Below, piece after piece: positions 27,812-36,897 of a DNA stretch of 64,000 nt (its first letter is position 1; each line of letters opens with the position of its first letter). The position numbers and the translations under genes are program-made. Source of the stretch: Nitrosomonas sp. (GTDB lineage Bacteria > Pseudomonadota > Gammaproteobacteria > Burkholderiales > Nitrosomonadaceae); assembly GCA_016703745.1 (NCBI GenBank), contig JADJBK010000006.1, positions 1,674,001 to 1,738,000 of the forward strand, read 5' to 3'. The notes beneath the pieces are model-generated. The model was not told the DNA's origin and did not search any database. It was given only the letters and a program-made list of their open reading frames with translations.

Positions 27812-28051
27812 ATGTCTGTTGTTACTGTTCGTAATTTACCCGAAGAAACGCATCGCGCGCTTAAGCTGCGTGCTGCTCAGCATGGACATAGCACCGAAGC
27901 TGAAATCCGGAAAATTCTGGAAGAGGCAGTGCGTCCTGGGACGCGTGTCAAAATCGGATCTGAACTCGCTGCTTTTGGGCGGTCCTTTGGAGGACTTGAT
28001 TTTAACGATACTCGTGATCAGACGCCGACCGATCCGGCAGTGTTCGAATGA
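27812..28051 (+). CDS. FitA-like antitoxin (ribbon-helix-helix)
   Basis: 79 residues. VVTVRNLPEETHRALKLRAAQHGHSTEAEIRKILEEAV is a typical Arc/CopG-type ribbon-helix-helix DNA-binding region of FitA/Phd-like antitoxins. The C-terminal tail would wrap the toxin. It overlaps the next gene by 4 bp (ATGA). It probably represses its own promoter together with the toxin. Confidence 0.9.
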   Translation: MSVVTVRNLPEETHRALKLRAAQHGHSTEAEIRKILEEAVRPGTRVKIGSELAAFGRSFGGLDFNDTRDQTPTDPAVFE

Positions 28052-28467
28052 TCATCCTGGATACGAATGTCATATCCGAACCGATGAAACCCAACGGCAA
28101 TCCCGCCGTGCAAGCCTGGCTGGATCGGCAGACGGCCGAGACACTCTATCTGACAGCAACAAGCCTTTCCGAATTGCTGGTCGGCATTGAAATCCTGCCA
28201 GATGGCAAACGTAAAGAAGGACTTGATACCGCATTGAGGAAACTGATGGAGAAGCTTTTTGAGTCGCGGATACTGTCATTCGATCAACAAGCTGCGATAG
28301 CATATGCGCCCATAGTCGGTCGAGCCAGGGCTAACGGTTGCCTCATCTCTGCGGCAGATGGTCAGATTGCTGCAATCGCTGTCGTACATGGATTCACCAT
28401 AGCAACGCGAGATACTGCACCTTTCGTTGCCGCCGGAGTAGCTGTCATCAACCCTTGGCAAGAATGA
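28048..28467 (+). CDS. FitB/VapC-like PIN-domain toxin
   Basis: 139 residues. The PIN acidic residues are visible: ILDTNVISE (D5), SELLVGIE (E of the second motif), and SAADGQIAAIA plus TRDTAPF (the last Asp residues). Such toxins cut RNA with Mg2+ or Mn2+. It pairs with the antitoxin gene it overlaps by 4 bp. It lies at the edge of the insertion-sequence pile and converges with the glycosyltransferase gene. Confidence 0.93.
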   Translation: MIILDTNVISEPMKPNGNPAVQAWLDRQTAETLYLTATSLSELLVGIEILPDGKRKEGLDTALRKLMEKLFESRILSFDQQAAIAYAPIVGRARANGCLISAADGQIAAIAVVHGFTIATRDTAPFVAAGVAVINPWQE

Positions 28468-28488
28468 TCCTGGCCTGAACACACACCC

Positions 28489-29715
28489 TCACCGCTCCAG
28501 CTGCGCAATCGCCCCCAACATCTTCCTGGCCATAGTAGTTCTGTCGTATTTCTTTGCGGCTTCCAGGCAGCGCATTTGGTAGCTTTCGTAGGCTTGTTTA
28601 TCACGGGATAAGAACTGCAATTGTTCCACCAGTTGCGTAGCGTTTTCCGGTTCAAACACAATACCCACGCCTTCCTCGCGCACAATATCCGCTGATTCTC
28701 CCGCCACCCCATGTAACACAGGTAAGCCCATACCCATGCACTCGAACAGCTTGGAAGGAATCACGGTTGTAAACAATTCAGTTTTTCGCAGGTGGATGAT
28801 TGAGACATCCAGCAGCGACCAATAACGCGCCACTTGCTCCTTGGGTACGGAATCAACAAAAGTGAGGTTATCCAGACCCCGTCGCACCGCTTCATCCTTT
28901 AACATCTGCTTGCGAGCGCCATCCCCCAGCATAATGAAGTGAAACACATCACCATTGGGCAGGGCGCACAGCATCTCAGCCGCATCCAATAGTGTTTCCA
29001 GATGATGCGCCAAACCGTGCGTGCCCACATAGCCCGCCACGAATTTACCTTTCAAACCCAAATCCCGCAACAAATCCGGATCTTTAGGCATCGGTTTGAA
29101 GCGCGACATATCCACGCCATTTGTCACCACCACGATTTTGTCGCTATCCACGCCACGCGCGATCAAGGCTTTCTTGAACGAATGCGTTACGGAAACAATT
29201 CGCGCCGCCTTGCGGTAAAGAAACAGTTCCAAACGCTCCAAAGCTCTTATGGCAGAGGACTCTTTCATCGCTCCCACCGCCTTGATCGATTCCGGCCACA
29301 TATCGCGCAATTCAAAAACATAGGGAATGCGCTTCAAGCGGCTCACCACATACGCTGCACAAGCGGTAAAAAACTGTGGTGAAGTTCCCACCACCACCCC
29401 CACCCTGCGCACGAACAACGCCGCCAGAGTGGCGCTCACCATGAAGCTTAGATAATCCAGAATACGCTTCACGAACCCCTCGTTCGCGGTAATGTAGGAC
29501 CAAACCCGGATCACCCGGATGCCTGCCATCTCCTCACTTTGCCACAAACGATTGCGATACCCAGCAAATACCTGCCCCTTGGGGAAATTCGGGGCGCAGG
29601 TAATGACTGTTACCTTTTGTCCCGCTCTCACCCACTCGCGACAATGCTCGAAAGTACGCGATGCTGGCGCGTTCACTTCCGGCGGAAAGTTGTCCGTCAA
29701 AAACAGAATATGCAC
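28489..29715 (-). CDS. Family 4 glycosyltransferase (WbuB/GT4-type)
   Basis: 408 residues from a GTG at 29715. This start is chosen because the previous gene's TAA (29717) and a GGGAG lie immediately before it, and the product begins with HILFLTDNFPPEVNAPASRT as expected. The GT-B C-terminal half has GYVGTHGLAHHLETLLDAAE and the ECMGMGLPVLHG donor-site loop with E-x7-E. It adds a nucleotide-activated sugar to the lipid-linked repeat unit in the cytoplasm. It is the last gene of the leftward polysaccharide run. Confidence 0.88.
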   Translation of the reverse strand: MHILFLTDNFPPEVNAPASRTFEHCREWVRAGQKVTVITCAPNFPKGQVFAGYRNRLWQSEEMAGIRVIRVWSYITANEGFVKRILDYLSFMVSATLAALFVRRVGVVVGTSPQFFTACAAYVVSRLKRIPYVFELRDMWPESIKAVGAMKESSAIRALERLELFLYRKAARIVSVTHSFKKALIARGVDSDKIVVVTNGVDMSRFKPMPKDPDLLRDLGLKGKFVAGYVGTHGLAHHLETLLDAAEMLCALPNGDVFHFIMLGDGARKQMLKDEAVRRGLDNLTFVDSVPKEQVARYWSLLDVSIIHLRKTELFTTVIPSKLFECMGMGLPVLHGVAGESADIVREEGVGIVFEPENATQLVEQLQFLSRDKQAYESYQMRCLEAAKKYDRTTMARKMLGAIAQLER

Positions 29716-29716
29716 G

Positions 29717-31378
29717 TTACTCCCAGGAAAAATTGATTGTGGCTTCGGCACCATCGAATTGTATTTCAATGCAATGGTTAGCTACGACCGTACCAAACGA
29801 TGGATGCCATGTTGCAGCCACGACTCGCGGACGTCCACCGGCGACCGACCATCGAACAATCTGCCCTCCCGGCAAACGCAGTACCTGGTCGTCCACCACC
29901 AGCACATGAGGATGTAAATAAAAACGCCCAACGACCTTTCTGAATGGCCCCTTAATCGTATCCACCACCCGCAGATTCTGCGCCGTAAATACCCACTCGC
30001 GCTCATGCATTGGTGCCCCGGACAAACGCCGATAGCCGTCATGAGCGCAACGCACGCGGATCCACGCACTTTCCTCGACAATCGTCAATCCCACTGGCCG
30101 CGCACGCCGCGCCACCCGAAAACCCGCCCAGATTTCCGATGAATCCTGACCATCGATTTCAACAGTATTGTGTGCGGCTGTACCGCGCTGGCGTCGCCGC
30201 TCCGCATCCTCTCCATATTGCGATGTTCCAGAGTTCACCAGAACCCGCTGCCCAAACAAACTTAACTCGAAACTCAAAGTGTCAGCATGAGCATGGCCGG
30301 GTTGGTAACTTGGCCCCACCTCAGCAACGTCCAGGCAAGCCTTGCCGCCTTGTCCAAGCTGAACCGTGATGTAACCGGTATCAGCAAAGTGAACACAGGA
30401 AAGCAGTTCTGCTCGTTGCGCCTCCCAGTTACACCCCAAAGCCACGGCATAAGACCTGATTTCCCTGGGATGTGGCGCAACACCAAAGGCCGCATCATTG
30501 AAAAAAGCGATCTCGCCATCCGGATGGCATAGATCTTCCAGCCAGACCAGCCCTCGCTCAATCACGCTTCGCCAGGAAACAACACGTTCGGACAGTTCCG
30601 GAAAACCACTCCGTTCAGCCAGATTCACCAGATCGCACATATCCCACAGCAGGATCGCGTGATACATCGGAGAAAGCTCGAAATGGCCGCCATCGGGCAA
30701 AAACTGCTCTGTGATTTCGCGATCCAGGATTGCCAGTCCGCGTTTTAACCAGCGCATCCCTGAATCGTCCGCAAAGAACGCTCCGGCGAAGACCAGCGCC
30801 TTACCATTAGCAAACAGGTGGTTAGCCAGAATATGGCGCTCCTCCTGCGCCACCAGCGCTTGGGCCTGCCTGGCCATGCTGGCAAGCCACTGGACGGGTA
30901 CCTGAGGTTGCCGGGCGCACCACTTCACCAGATTCACCAAACGCAAAGAAAGGGGATAGGGCTCCCAGCCATTCCCAGAAAGAGGCGGATTATCATCAAT
31001 CCAGCGCTGAATCAACCAAGCCTGTTGATCCGCCCGGTCATCCGCAGCAAGCGCATTCAGGTCGTCAAGATAATGCAGGTTATAGAGCCAGAGCTTGCCC
31101 TTGCTTCCCGCATTCCAATCACTGACGGCCTGTACTTGGCCACGCTCCCCCAGAAACTCGAAGTTACCTTGTGCCAAATGGCAGCGCGGCATCACCAGCG
31201 GCGCCGCCCAGGGCTGTAACCAAGTCCGCCGCGAAACGCCGGCAATAGGCGCCAATGCCTGCCGAACCACCAGCGGTTTTGCCAAGCGGTAATATAATCG
31301 ATAAGCCATCTGCTCCATCCGCAGATGGCGCACAGTATTGAACAGCCGCAACAGCCGCGAAAGATTTGCAGCACTCAC
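29717..31378 (-). CDS. Heparinase II/III-like polysaccharide lyase
   Basis: 553 residues from a GTG at 31378; ATG 31318 is possible. An alpha/alpha toroid domain (~100-330; HILANHLFANGKALVFAG and FELSPMYHAILLWDMCDL) is followed by a heparinase II/III beta domain (~345-550; SYQPGHAHADTLSFELSLFGQRVLVNSGTSQYG). Conserved His residues in GHAHAD are expected at the active site. Genes of this type are frequent in exopolysaccharide loci, where they may trim polymer. No clear signal peptide is seen. The gene is one base from the glycosyltransferase start. Confidence 0.88.
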   Translation of the reverse strand: MSAANLSRLLRLFNTVRHLRMEQMAYRLYYRLAKPLVVRQALAPIAGVSRRTWLQPWAAPLVMPRCHLAQGNFEFLGERGQVQAVSDWNAGSKGKLWLYNLHYLDDLNALAADDRADQQAWLIQRWIDDNPPLSGNGWEPYPLSLRLVNLVKWCARQPQVPVQWLASMARQAQALVAQEERHILANHLFANGKALVFAGAFFADDSGMRWLKRGLAILDREITEQFLPDGGHFELSPMYHAILLWDMCDLVNLAERSGFPELSERVVSWRSVIERGLVWLEDLCHPDGEIAFFNDAAFGVAPHPREIRSYAVALGCNWEAQRAELLSCVHFADTGYITVQLGQGGKACLDVAEVGPSYQPGHAHADTLSFELSLFGQRVLVNSGTSQYGEDAERRRQRGTAAHNTVEIDGQDSSEIWAGFRVARRARPVGLTIVEESAWIRVRCAHDGYRRLSGAPMHEREWVFTAQNLRVVDTIKGPFRKVVGRFYLHPHVLVVDDQVLRLPGGQIVRWSVAGGRPRVVAATWHPSFGTVVANHCIEIQFDGAEATINFSWE

Positions 31379-31591
31379 GGATTCAGCTCAATTATTGGCA
31401 GGCGCCAGTAGTCGCGCCAGGATAGCCACAATCCACGGACCAACGCCCGCGATAATATCGATCAGCATTCAAAACATCCTTCGTATCGTTCAATACTTGC
31501 CAGGCGAGACGTTGCTTGTCTTATCGTTTTTGGTAAACGTCGAATACCAGTTGCGGTCAATCCACTGAATTAATGGTTTCCATAACTATTC
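31379..31591. other. Gap with possible small frames
   Basis: A leftward 26-codon frame near 31388-31468 encodes a hydrophobic peptide (LIDIIAGVGPWIVAILARLL). Another short frame ends in NVSPGKY. Neither has a recognised family. They may be remnants of a lost operon gene. Confidence 0.3.
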
Positions 31592-33721
31592 TTACCCTCC
31601 CGCCAGTTCGATAGAGGCCCGGCTCACCGCCGCGATCTCCGTAAACGCTATCGGTGCCACCCCACCATCTCTAATCGCGTTGACGAACGCCGCTACACAA
31701 GCTTTCTGTCCCTTGTCCTGACTCCAGAGATTCATACTTTTAAAACCAGGCCAGGCATAACCCTTGAGTTTTCGGAAATTATCCAACTGCAATACGCGTC
31801 CAGCGGCGAAGATTTCCAGGCGTTCCTTGGGGAAAGCCTTACAGCCATTGGCAAAGTAATGAACGGTGCCAATCGAACCATCGGCAAATCCCAATTGCAG
31901 GTTCACGGTATCTTTAGTAGCGGAATCCATTACCATGCGGGAATACGCAACAATCGGATGACCTGACAGAAAGCACAGCAAATCGATAAAGTGACAACCC
32001 TCGCCGATAATGCGGCCACCGCCGATTTCTTTATCCTGAGTCCAATGGTCTGCGGGAATTGCCCCCGCGTTTACCGTCATTACAAACGATTTGGGCCCGC
32101 TTACACCGGCCAGCAGCGATTTGATTTTCTGTGCATGCGGTGAAAAGCGCCGGTTAAAGCCGACCATTACCAGCGGTGCATTGCCTTGCTTTTCCTGGTG
32201 GGCATAGGTTACTTCAATTTCTGCTAGCTCTTCCAGAGTCAAGCATAGGGGTTTTTCCACGAATACATGTTTGCCTGCTCTTAATGCCTGGCATACGAAA
32301 TCCGCATGGTTGTCATGGCGAGTTGTGATGACCACTGTATTGATTTCAGGATCGCTAAATACGGTTTCCGTGGCTGTGGTCGTTTCTTCAAAACCAAATT
32401 TCCGTCCTGCATGCACGCCACTGACCCCGCCACTGGAGGCCACCACTTTCATGCGCGCGCCGGTTTGCTTGAAGGCCGGAATCAGCACGGCGGTTGCATA
32501 ATTCCCGGAACCCACAAATGCGATGGCAGCGTTCGTATGCTGAGAGGAGGGCGAGCGTTGGAGAGAAAGCTTGACGGTTTGCTGCCTAAGCACCGCCTCG
32601 GGCTTTTCCTCAGTTGTCGGGTATTGCAATAGAATCCCTAATGAAGGGGTAGCGTCGGCTATCAATTCATAGGCTTTCTCGGCTTCACTGATAGCGAAAC
32701 GGTGCGAAATCAATGGCTTCACATCCAACCTGCCATCGGCCAGCATATCCAGCACAGCTTCAAAGTTGCGCTGCTCGGTCCAGCGCACGAAACCTACCGG
32801 GTAATCTTGCCCCTTCTCTTCGTAATCCGGGTCATAGCGCCCAGGCCCATAAGATGCCGACACCTGAAAAGTCAGTTCTTTTTTAAAGAAATCATCACGT
32901 GACAATGCCAGCCCGGCAACTCCAACCAGCACAATGCGCCCGCGCTTTCGGCACATCTGCGCGGCCTGGTGCATGGGTTCGTTACTTTGAGTAGCGGCCG
33001 TTATTACTACGGCATCCACCCCGCGCCCGCGTGAGAATTGCTCAGCCGCTTGCACGGGATCTTCATCCAACCCTAAATTAACAACTTCAGCACCAAAGGA
33101 TTTGGCCATTTCCAGTTTGGCCTGATCGAAATCGATACCCAGTACCCGACAGCCATTCGCACGTAACAACTGTACGGTAATCTGGCCAATCAATCCAAGT
33201 CCCGTCACAACAACCGCTTCGCCCAGCGTTGGCTGCACCAGGCGAATACCCTGGAGCGCAATCGCACCAACCACTACAAAAGCGGCCGCTTCATCATGTA
33301 CCGTATCAGGAATCCGCGCACATAAATTCATTGGCACGCTAACGACTTCAGCATGCTTGCCATTGGACGCCACCCGGTCCCCCACGGCAAAACCTGTCAC
33401 ACCTTTGCCAACCGCCAGCACCTCACCTACATTGCAATAACCAAGTGGCAATGGTTGTTCCAACTTATTGCGCACCGTATCAAGCGTCGGCATCAAACCA
33501 TCGGTTTTGACTTTATCCAGCACCATGCGCACTTTATCAGGCTGCTGGCGCGCCTTCTCAATGGGGTTTGCTTTGCCAAAATCCACCAGCATTCGCTCCG
33601 TCCCGGCGGAAATCAACGAGCGGGTCGCGCGGATCAACAACTGACCTGAACTGACACGCGGGCAGGGCACTTCGACCACCTCGGTAGCGCCAGTTCTCAA
33701 GTTTTGGAGAATTTGTTTCAT
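31592..33721 (-). CDS. Two-domain oxidoreductase: zinc-type alcohol dehydrogenase fused to Gfo/Idh/MocA
   Basis: 709 residues from ATG 33721 (GAGAAG upstream; the frame opens at 33778). Residues ~1-350 are a medium-chain dehydrogenase with the NAD(P) motif GLGLIGQITVQLL at ~170, and ~385-705 are a Gfo/Idh/MocA domain (IAFVGSGNYATAVLIPAF, then HVFVEKPLCLTLEE with the catalytic EKP, and HFIDLLCFL). This fusion recurs in exopolysaccharide and sugar-modification clusters. It likely oxidises or epimerises a sugar nucleotide. A diverged 5' fragment of a paralogue occurs at 35517-35735. Confidence 0.9.
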   Translation of the reverse strand: MKQILQNLRTGATEVVEVPCPRVSSGQLLIRATRSLISAGTERMLVDFGKANPIEKARQQPDKVRMVLDKVKTDGLMPTLDTVRNKLEQPLPLGYCNVGEVLAVGKGVTGFAVGDRVASNGKHAEVVSVPMNLCARIPDTVHDEAAAFVVVGAIALQGIRLVQPTLGEAVVVTGLGLIGQITVQLLRANGCRVLGIDFDQAKLEMAKSFGAEVVNLGLDEDPVQAAEQFSRGRGVDAVVITAATQSNEPMHQAAQMCRKRGRIVLVGVAGLALSRDDFFKKELTFQVSASYGPGRYDPDYEEKGQDYPVGFVRWTEQRNFEAVLDMLADGRLDVKPLISHRFAISEAEKAYELIADATPSLGILLQYPTTEEKPEAVLRQQTVKLSLQRSPSSQHTNAAIAFVGSGNYATAVLIPAFKQTGARMKVVASSGGVSGVHAGRKFGFEETTTATETVFSDPEINTVVITTRHDNHADFVCQALRAGKHVFVEKPLCLTLEELAEIEVTYAHQEKQGNAPLVMVGFNRRFSPHAQKIKSLLAGVSGPKSFVMTVNAGAIPADHWTQDKEIGGGRIIGEGCHFIDLLCFLSGHPIVAYSRMVMDSATKDTVNLQLGFADGSIGTVHYFANGCKAFPKERLEIFAAGRVLQLDNFRKLKGYAWPGFKSMNLWSQDKGQKACVAAFVNAIRDGGVAPIAFTEIAAVSRASIELAGG

Positions 33722-34041
33722 ATTCTTCTCAATGATTACTCGTTCAAACTCATCATCTTTAAGTTTCACGTACCTCATCTGCCCTATAGACGACGAAGTA
33801 TTTACTTGTCAATACTCAACCGTATCACCATCTAGATACAGGGTATCCCAACCTGGACAACGCCAGACTTCAGCCAGCCGAGGTTTAATTTAATCAAACA
33901 ATAGATCATGGTCTTTATTGGCCAGGCTTATGCTCGCCTAATGGATCTGTTCTTTCACGCCCCCCTTTGACCGGCGCCGCCGAGATACCGTCCGCAGAGC
34001 GCCGCCATGCTTTCCGGCGTCCGGTTGAAGGCATGGCATAG
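33722..34041. other. Intergenic gap between the dehydrogenase and the HigBA module
   Basis: 320 bp. GC content rises in 33960-34020. No gene, repeat or hairpin is clear. It marks one edge of the toxin-antitoxin insert in the operon. Confidence 0.4.
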
Positions 34042-34353
34042 TTATGCGGCATTCAGTGGTCGAATCCGAGACACTTCGGATTTCAGCGCCTGGTTTGCTT
34101 TCCAAAGATCAACAGCACGCTGAGCATTCAGCCAGAATTCGGCACAGTTGCCAAACAAACGGCCAAGTCGAATGGCCATCTCGGGGCTGACTGCCCGCCG
34201 CTCGCGTAACAGTTCATTTATCGATTGACGTGATACTCCCAGAGCCTCCGCCAGGCCAGAAACGCTCAATTCGTAATCAGGCATGAAATCCTCACGCAGC
34301 ATCTCCCCTGGATGGGTAGGTTTCCGTTTAATGCCAGTATTGGTAATAGCCAT
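34042..34353 (-). CDS. higA: HigA-family antitoxin
   Basis: 103 residues from ATG 34353, which has AGAGGTG upstream; a GTG nine bases earlier is less likely. The helix-turn-helix LSVSGLAEALGVSRQSINELLRERRAVSPEMAIRLGRLFG is typical of the HigA/VapI antitoxins. The N-terminal RKPTHPGEMLREDF is the family signature. It follows its toxin gene, the normal higBA order, with a 15-bp gap. Confidence 0.93.
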   Translation of the reverse strand: MAITNTGIKRKPTHPGEMLREDFMPDYELSVSGLAEALGVSRQSINELLRERRAVSPEMAIRLGRLFGNCAEFWLNAQRAVDLWKANQALKSEVSRIRPLNAA

Positions 34354-34368
34354 GTATTTCACCTCTCA

Positions 34369-34650
34369 TTAATGGTAATCACAAACCTCAACATCAAAAG
34401 CGTCACCATCTTCAAACCAGAAACAGACGCGCCACTGATCATTAATGGCTATCGCATGTTGCCCTTCACGATCATCCGTAAGCTTATGCAGCTTATTTCC
34501 AGGCGGTACTTTAAGATCATCAAGACAGGTGGTCAGATTGACATACTCCAATTTCCTTGAAGCCCTCGCGTGAATATTGGGTGGGAATTTCCTGGACTTT
34601 CCAGTTTCATACAAGGACTTGGTATGCCTGTCCGCGAACGTTCTGATCAT
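34369..34650 (-). CDS. higB: HigB-type (RelE superfamily) toxin
   Basis: 93 residues. MIRTFADRHTKSLYETG, FPPNIHARASRKLEYVN, LKVPPGNKLHKL and the C-terminal WRVCFWFEDGDAFDVEVCDYH match HigB toxins, ribosome-dependent mRNA endonucleases. It lies upstream of higA. Confidence 0.93.
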   Translation of the reverse strand: MIRTFADRHTKSLYETGKSRKFPPNIHARASRKLEYVNLTTCLDDLKVPPGNKLHKLTDDREGQHAIAINDQWRVCFWFEDGDAFDVEVCDYH

Positions 34651-34727
34651 GCACGCAAATGTAATGCGTCACGTGACAAAAGTCAAGTATCCTGCTCCGA
34701 TGAGCAGGATACCGCATAACGTTAAAT

Positions 34728-35000
34728 TCAGCGGCGCGCCTTTTGCGTCCGCTGGGACTTGTGAAGAACGCTAGCCACTAATGTTTGATACGGAATTCCC
34801 TCTTCAAGCGCTCGCCTTTGAAGTGACTCTAAATCACGGCTAGAGATTCGAATGTTAATCCGTTTATCTTTCTTGAATGTTTCTTCGGCGGTTTCTTGCA
34901 GCATTTTTCTACGCTCGGGCGTGAGCACGGATTTAAACTCGCCCGCTTCAAAATCTTTAAGAATTTCTTTTTCCTCTTTGCTCAGTTTAGGGTTGCTCAT
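34728..35000 (-). CDS. CopG/BrnA-type antitoxin
   Basis: 90 residues. An N-terminal acidic helix (LSKEEKEILKDFEAGEF) and a C-terminal ribbon-helix-helix (INIRISSRDLESLQRRALEEGIPYQTLVASVLHK) are characteristic of antitoxins paired with small RelE-fold toxins. It overlaps its upstream partner by 4 bp. Likely self-repressing. Confidence 0.87.
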   Translation of the reverse strand: MSNPKLSKEEKEILKDFEAGEFKSVLTPERRKMLQETAEETFKKDKRINIRISSRDLESLQRRALEEGIPYQTLVASVLHKSQRTQKARR

Positions 35001-35263
35001 GACTTTTCTCCAAGATACTGTTTGGTCGTCTTTCTGCTGGGAATCACCGTCTTTAAGAAAATCTCTTTCCGGCTAACAAGATGCACGTAATCATCTATAT
35101 TGATAACGAATACGCGTTGATTTGGATATTTATCTTCATTTGGATGTTCAACATCATCCAGCAATGCTCCTTGCTGTAGATAGAAAACAACATCCTCAAA
35201 TGAAATGCCACGCCCAGCAACAAGCTGCTGGTTTCTCTCAGGATTCCGGTTGACTGGCTTCAT
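34997..35263 (-). CDS. BrnT-like toxin of a type II module
   Basis: 88 residues. NPERNQQLVAGRGISFEDVVFYLQQG and VFVINIDDYVHLV with KEIFLKTVIPSRK near the end resemble the small RelE-fold toxins paired with CopG-type antitoxins. The precise family name is uncertain (BrnT-like). Toxin-first order with a 4-bp overlap supports the pairing. Confidence 0.78.
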   Translation of the reverse strand: MKPVNRNPERNQQLVAGRGISFEDVVFYLQQGALLDDVEHPNEDKYPNQRVFVINIDDYVHLVSRKEIFLKTVIPSRKTTKQYLGEKS

Positions 35264-35516
35264 TTTACGCGGCGCAGCATAAATGTGTGCCGTTTGTCTT
35301 CACTCAGGAGATTCCATGGGCGACTAACTTAATACACGACATTTTGTCCAATAATCTTCCAGGAATATCGTATAACTATGGCGGGTATAAATCATTATTG
35401 TTTGTTTTAACAGTAAGTTATAATGAGCAGGACATATTTTGCAAGCAAATATGGCAACGCATCCTGCCAAGAAATTGCTTGATCCAGTACGAGAGAAAAT
35501 AAGATACAAGCATTAT
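35264..35516. other. Gap at the right edge of the toxin-antitoxin insert
   Basis: About 250 bp, A/T-rich, with no gene seen. The junction with the dehydrogenase fragment lies near 35517. Confidence 0.35.
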
Positions 35517-35735
35517 AGTTTTGACTTTATCCATCACCATGCGCACTTTGTCAGGCTGTTGGCGGGCTTTCTCAATCCAACCCGCCTTGCCAAACTCGAC
35601 CAACATGCGTTCCGTTCCGACGGAAACCAGGGTTTGGGTCGTGCGGATAAGGAGTTGGCCCCGCTTGACGGATGGGCAAGGAACTTCAGCGATTTCTGTT
35701 GCGCCGATTTTAAGAGATTACAGGATTTGTTTCAT
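35517..35735 (-). pseudogene. 5' fragment of a second two-domain dehydrogenase gene
   Basis: The ATG at 35735 starts MKQIL, then TAA, then continues in frame with LKIGATEIAEVPCP, TERMLVEFGKAG and RQQPDKVRMVMDKVKT before similarity ends. The same region of the intact gene (33500-33721) is roughly three quarters identical, so this is a diverged paralogue, not a fresh duplication. Two defects, an early stop and truncation, make it dead. It sits directly downstream of the Gfo/Idh gene. Confidence 0.88.
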
Positions 35736-35745
35736 AAAAAACCTA

Positions 35746-36867
35746 TTAGATAAAAACTTTTGGAAACTCACTGGAGAACAAAAAATCAGATGTATTTTTT
35801 GCATTAATAACCATGTCTGCGATGTGCAGCATCAGTAAAGTAGACATTTCTACTTCTTTCCAATCCCTCGTGATATTAGAAAAAGGCTGGATGAGACACA
35901 AATTGTGACCAACGTCTTTAGGCCAGTAGCGATATTTATGAATATTGGGACCTTTCCAGATCGTCATTCGCCTAAAGTCATCAATTTTTGCAATAACGTC
36001 ACCTTGCTGGAAATTGATAGTTTCATTAATACCCTCGAATGGTTCGTTGCGTGCTGTAAGGACAATGTTAATAAGATCACCACGTTCACTAGTGAGGGCA
36101 ATCGTCAAATCATCGTCACGTGATGAGGTATTGCTATAGGCAATAAGAATATGCCAGCGGTCGGGTAATTCACCCCATGAGAGCATATGTACTGCAAGAT
36201 CTAACCAATGACCTACATTGCCGCAGATTCGAGTACCCTCTTGCGGTCTGCGGTACCAATGATCTGGTCCAATAACATGTCCACTGACAAAACAGTTGAG
36301 CGTCATCGGCTTATTGAGCGAACCAGTTTCGGTGCGTAAATTGCGTATAGCACCTGAGAATGGGCGGTTATAACCAGCGTATATTGGCGCACTCGCGCTG
36401 CGGACAGCAGACGCAAGACAGCGAAGTTGATCAATGCTGACACTTATTGGCTTTTCAATGAAGACAGTCTTCCCAGCTTTCAGTGCATCTATTGCATATG
36501 GAGTATGAGAGGCATGGTTTGATGCGATGTAAACAAACTTTACGCGTTCATTCGTTATAACATCAGTTGCGCTTGATGCATTAGGGCTCAGTCCATAGAA
36601 AAGGGCAAATGAAGCATGATTAGTACGATCAATATCGTAACAGGCAGCAAAGCGATTACCGTATTTTCGCCATATAGAGTAACCGATGGTTGCATATGCA
36701 AATTGGCCACACCCGATCAGACCAATATCTTGCACTCTACTCTTACCTGAAGAAAACCATTTTGGTCGAATGCGGCCAAAGACTTTGAATAAGGTCTTTC
36801 CTGCGCCATAAATTACTACATACCTCCACGCTTTGCGTAAGGCCAACCAACGCTTATTGATAATCAT
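35746..36867 (-). CDS. Gfo/Idh/MocA-family oxidoreductase
   Basis: 373 residues. The Rossmann motif is IGLIGCGQFAYATIGYSI at ~48-65. The catalytic EKP is in KTVFIEKPISVSIDQL at ~133, and a conserved GNVGHWLDLAVHML follows. Such enzymes oxidise or reduce sugar nucleotides with NAD(P). The residues before ~45 contain a possible amphipathic leader. It is part of the polysaccharide operon, between a glycosyltransferase and the damaged dehydrogenase. Confidence 0.88.
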   Translation of the reverse strand: MIINKRWLALRKAWRYVVIYGAGKTLFKVFGRIRPKWFSSGKSRVQDIGLIGCGQFAYATIGYSIWRKYGNRFAACYDIDRTNHASFALFYGLSPNASSATDVITNERVKFVYIASNHASHTPYAIDALKAGKTVFIEKPISVSIDQLRCLASAVRSASAPIYAGYNRPFSGAIRNLRTETGSLNKPMTLNCFVSGHVIGPDHWYRRPQEGTRICGNVGHWLDLAVHMLSWGELPDRWHILIAYSNTSSRDDDLTIALTSERGDLINIVLTARNEPFEGINETINFQQGDVIAKIDDFRRMTIWKGPNIHKYRYWPKDVGHNLCLIQPFSNITRDWKEVEMSTLLMLHIADMVINAKNTSDFLFSSEFPKVFI

Positions 36868-36897
36868 AGTATTAGTAGTGTTTATTAGGCAGATGAT

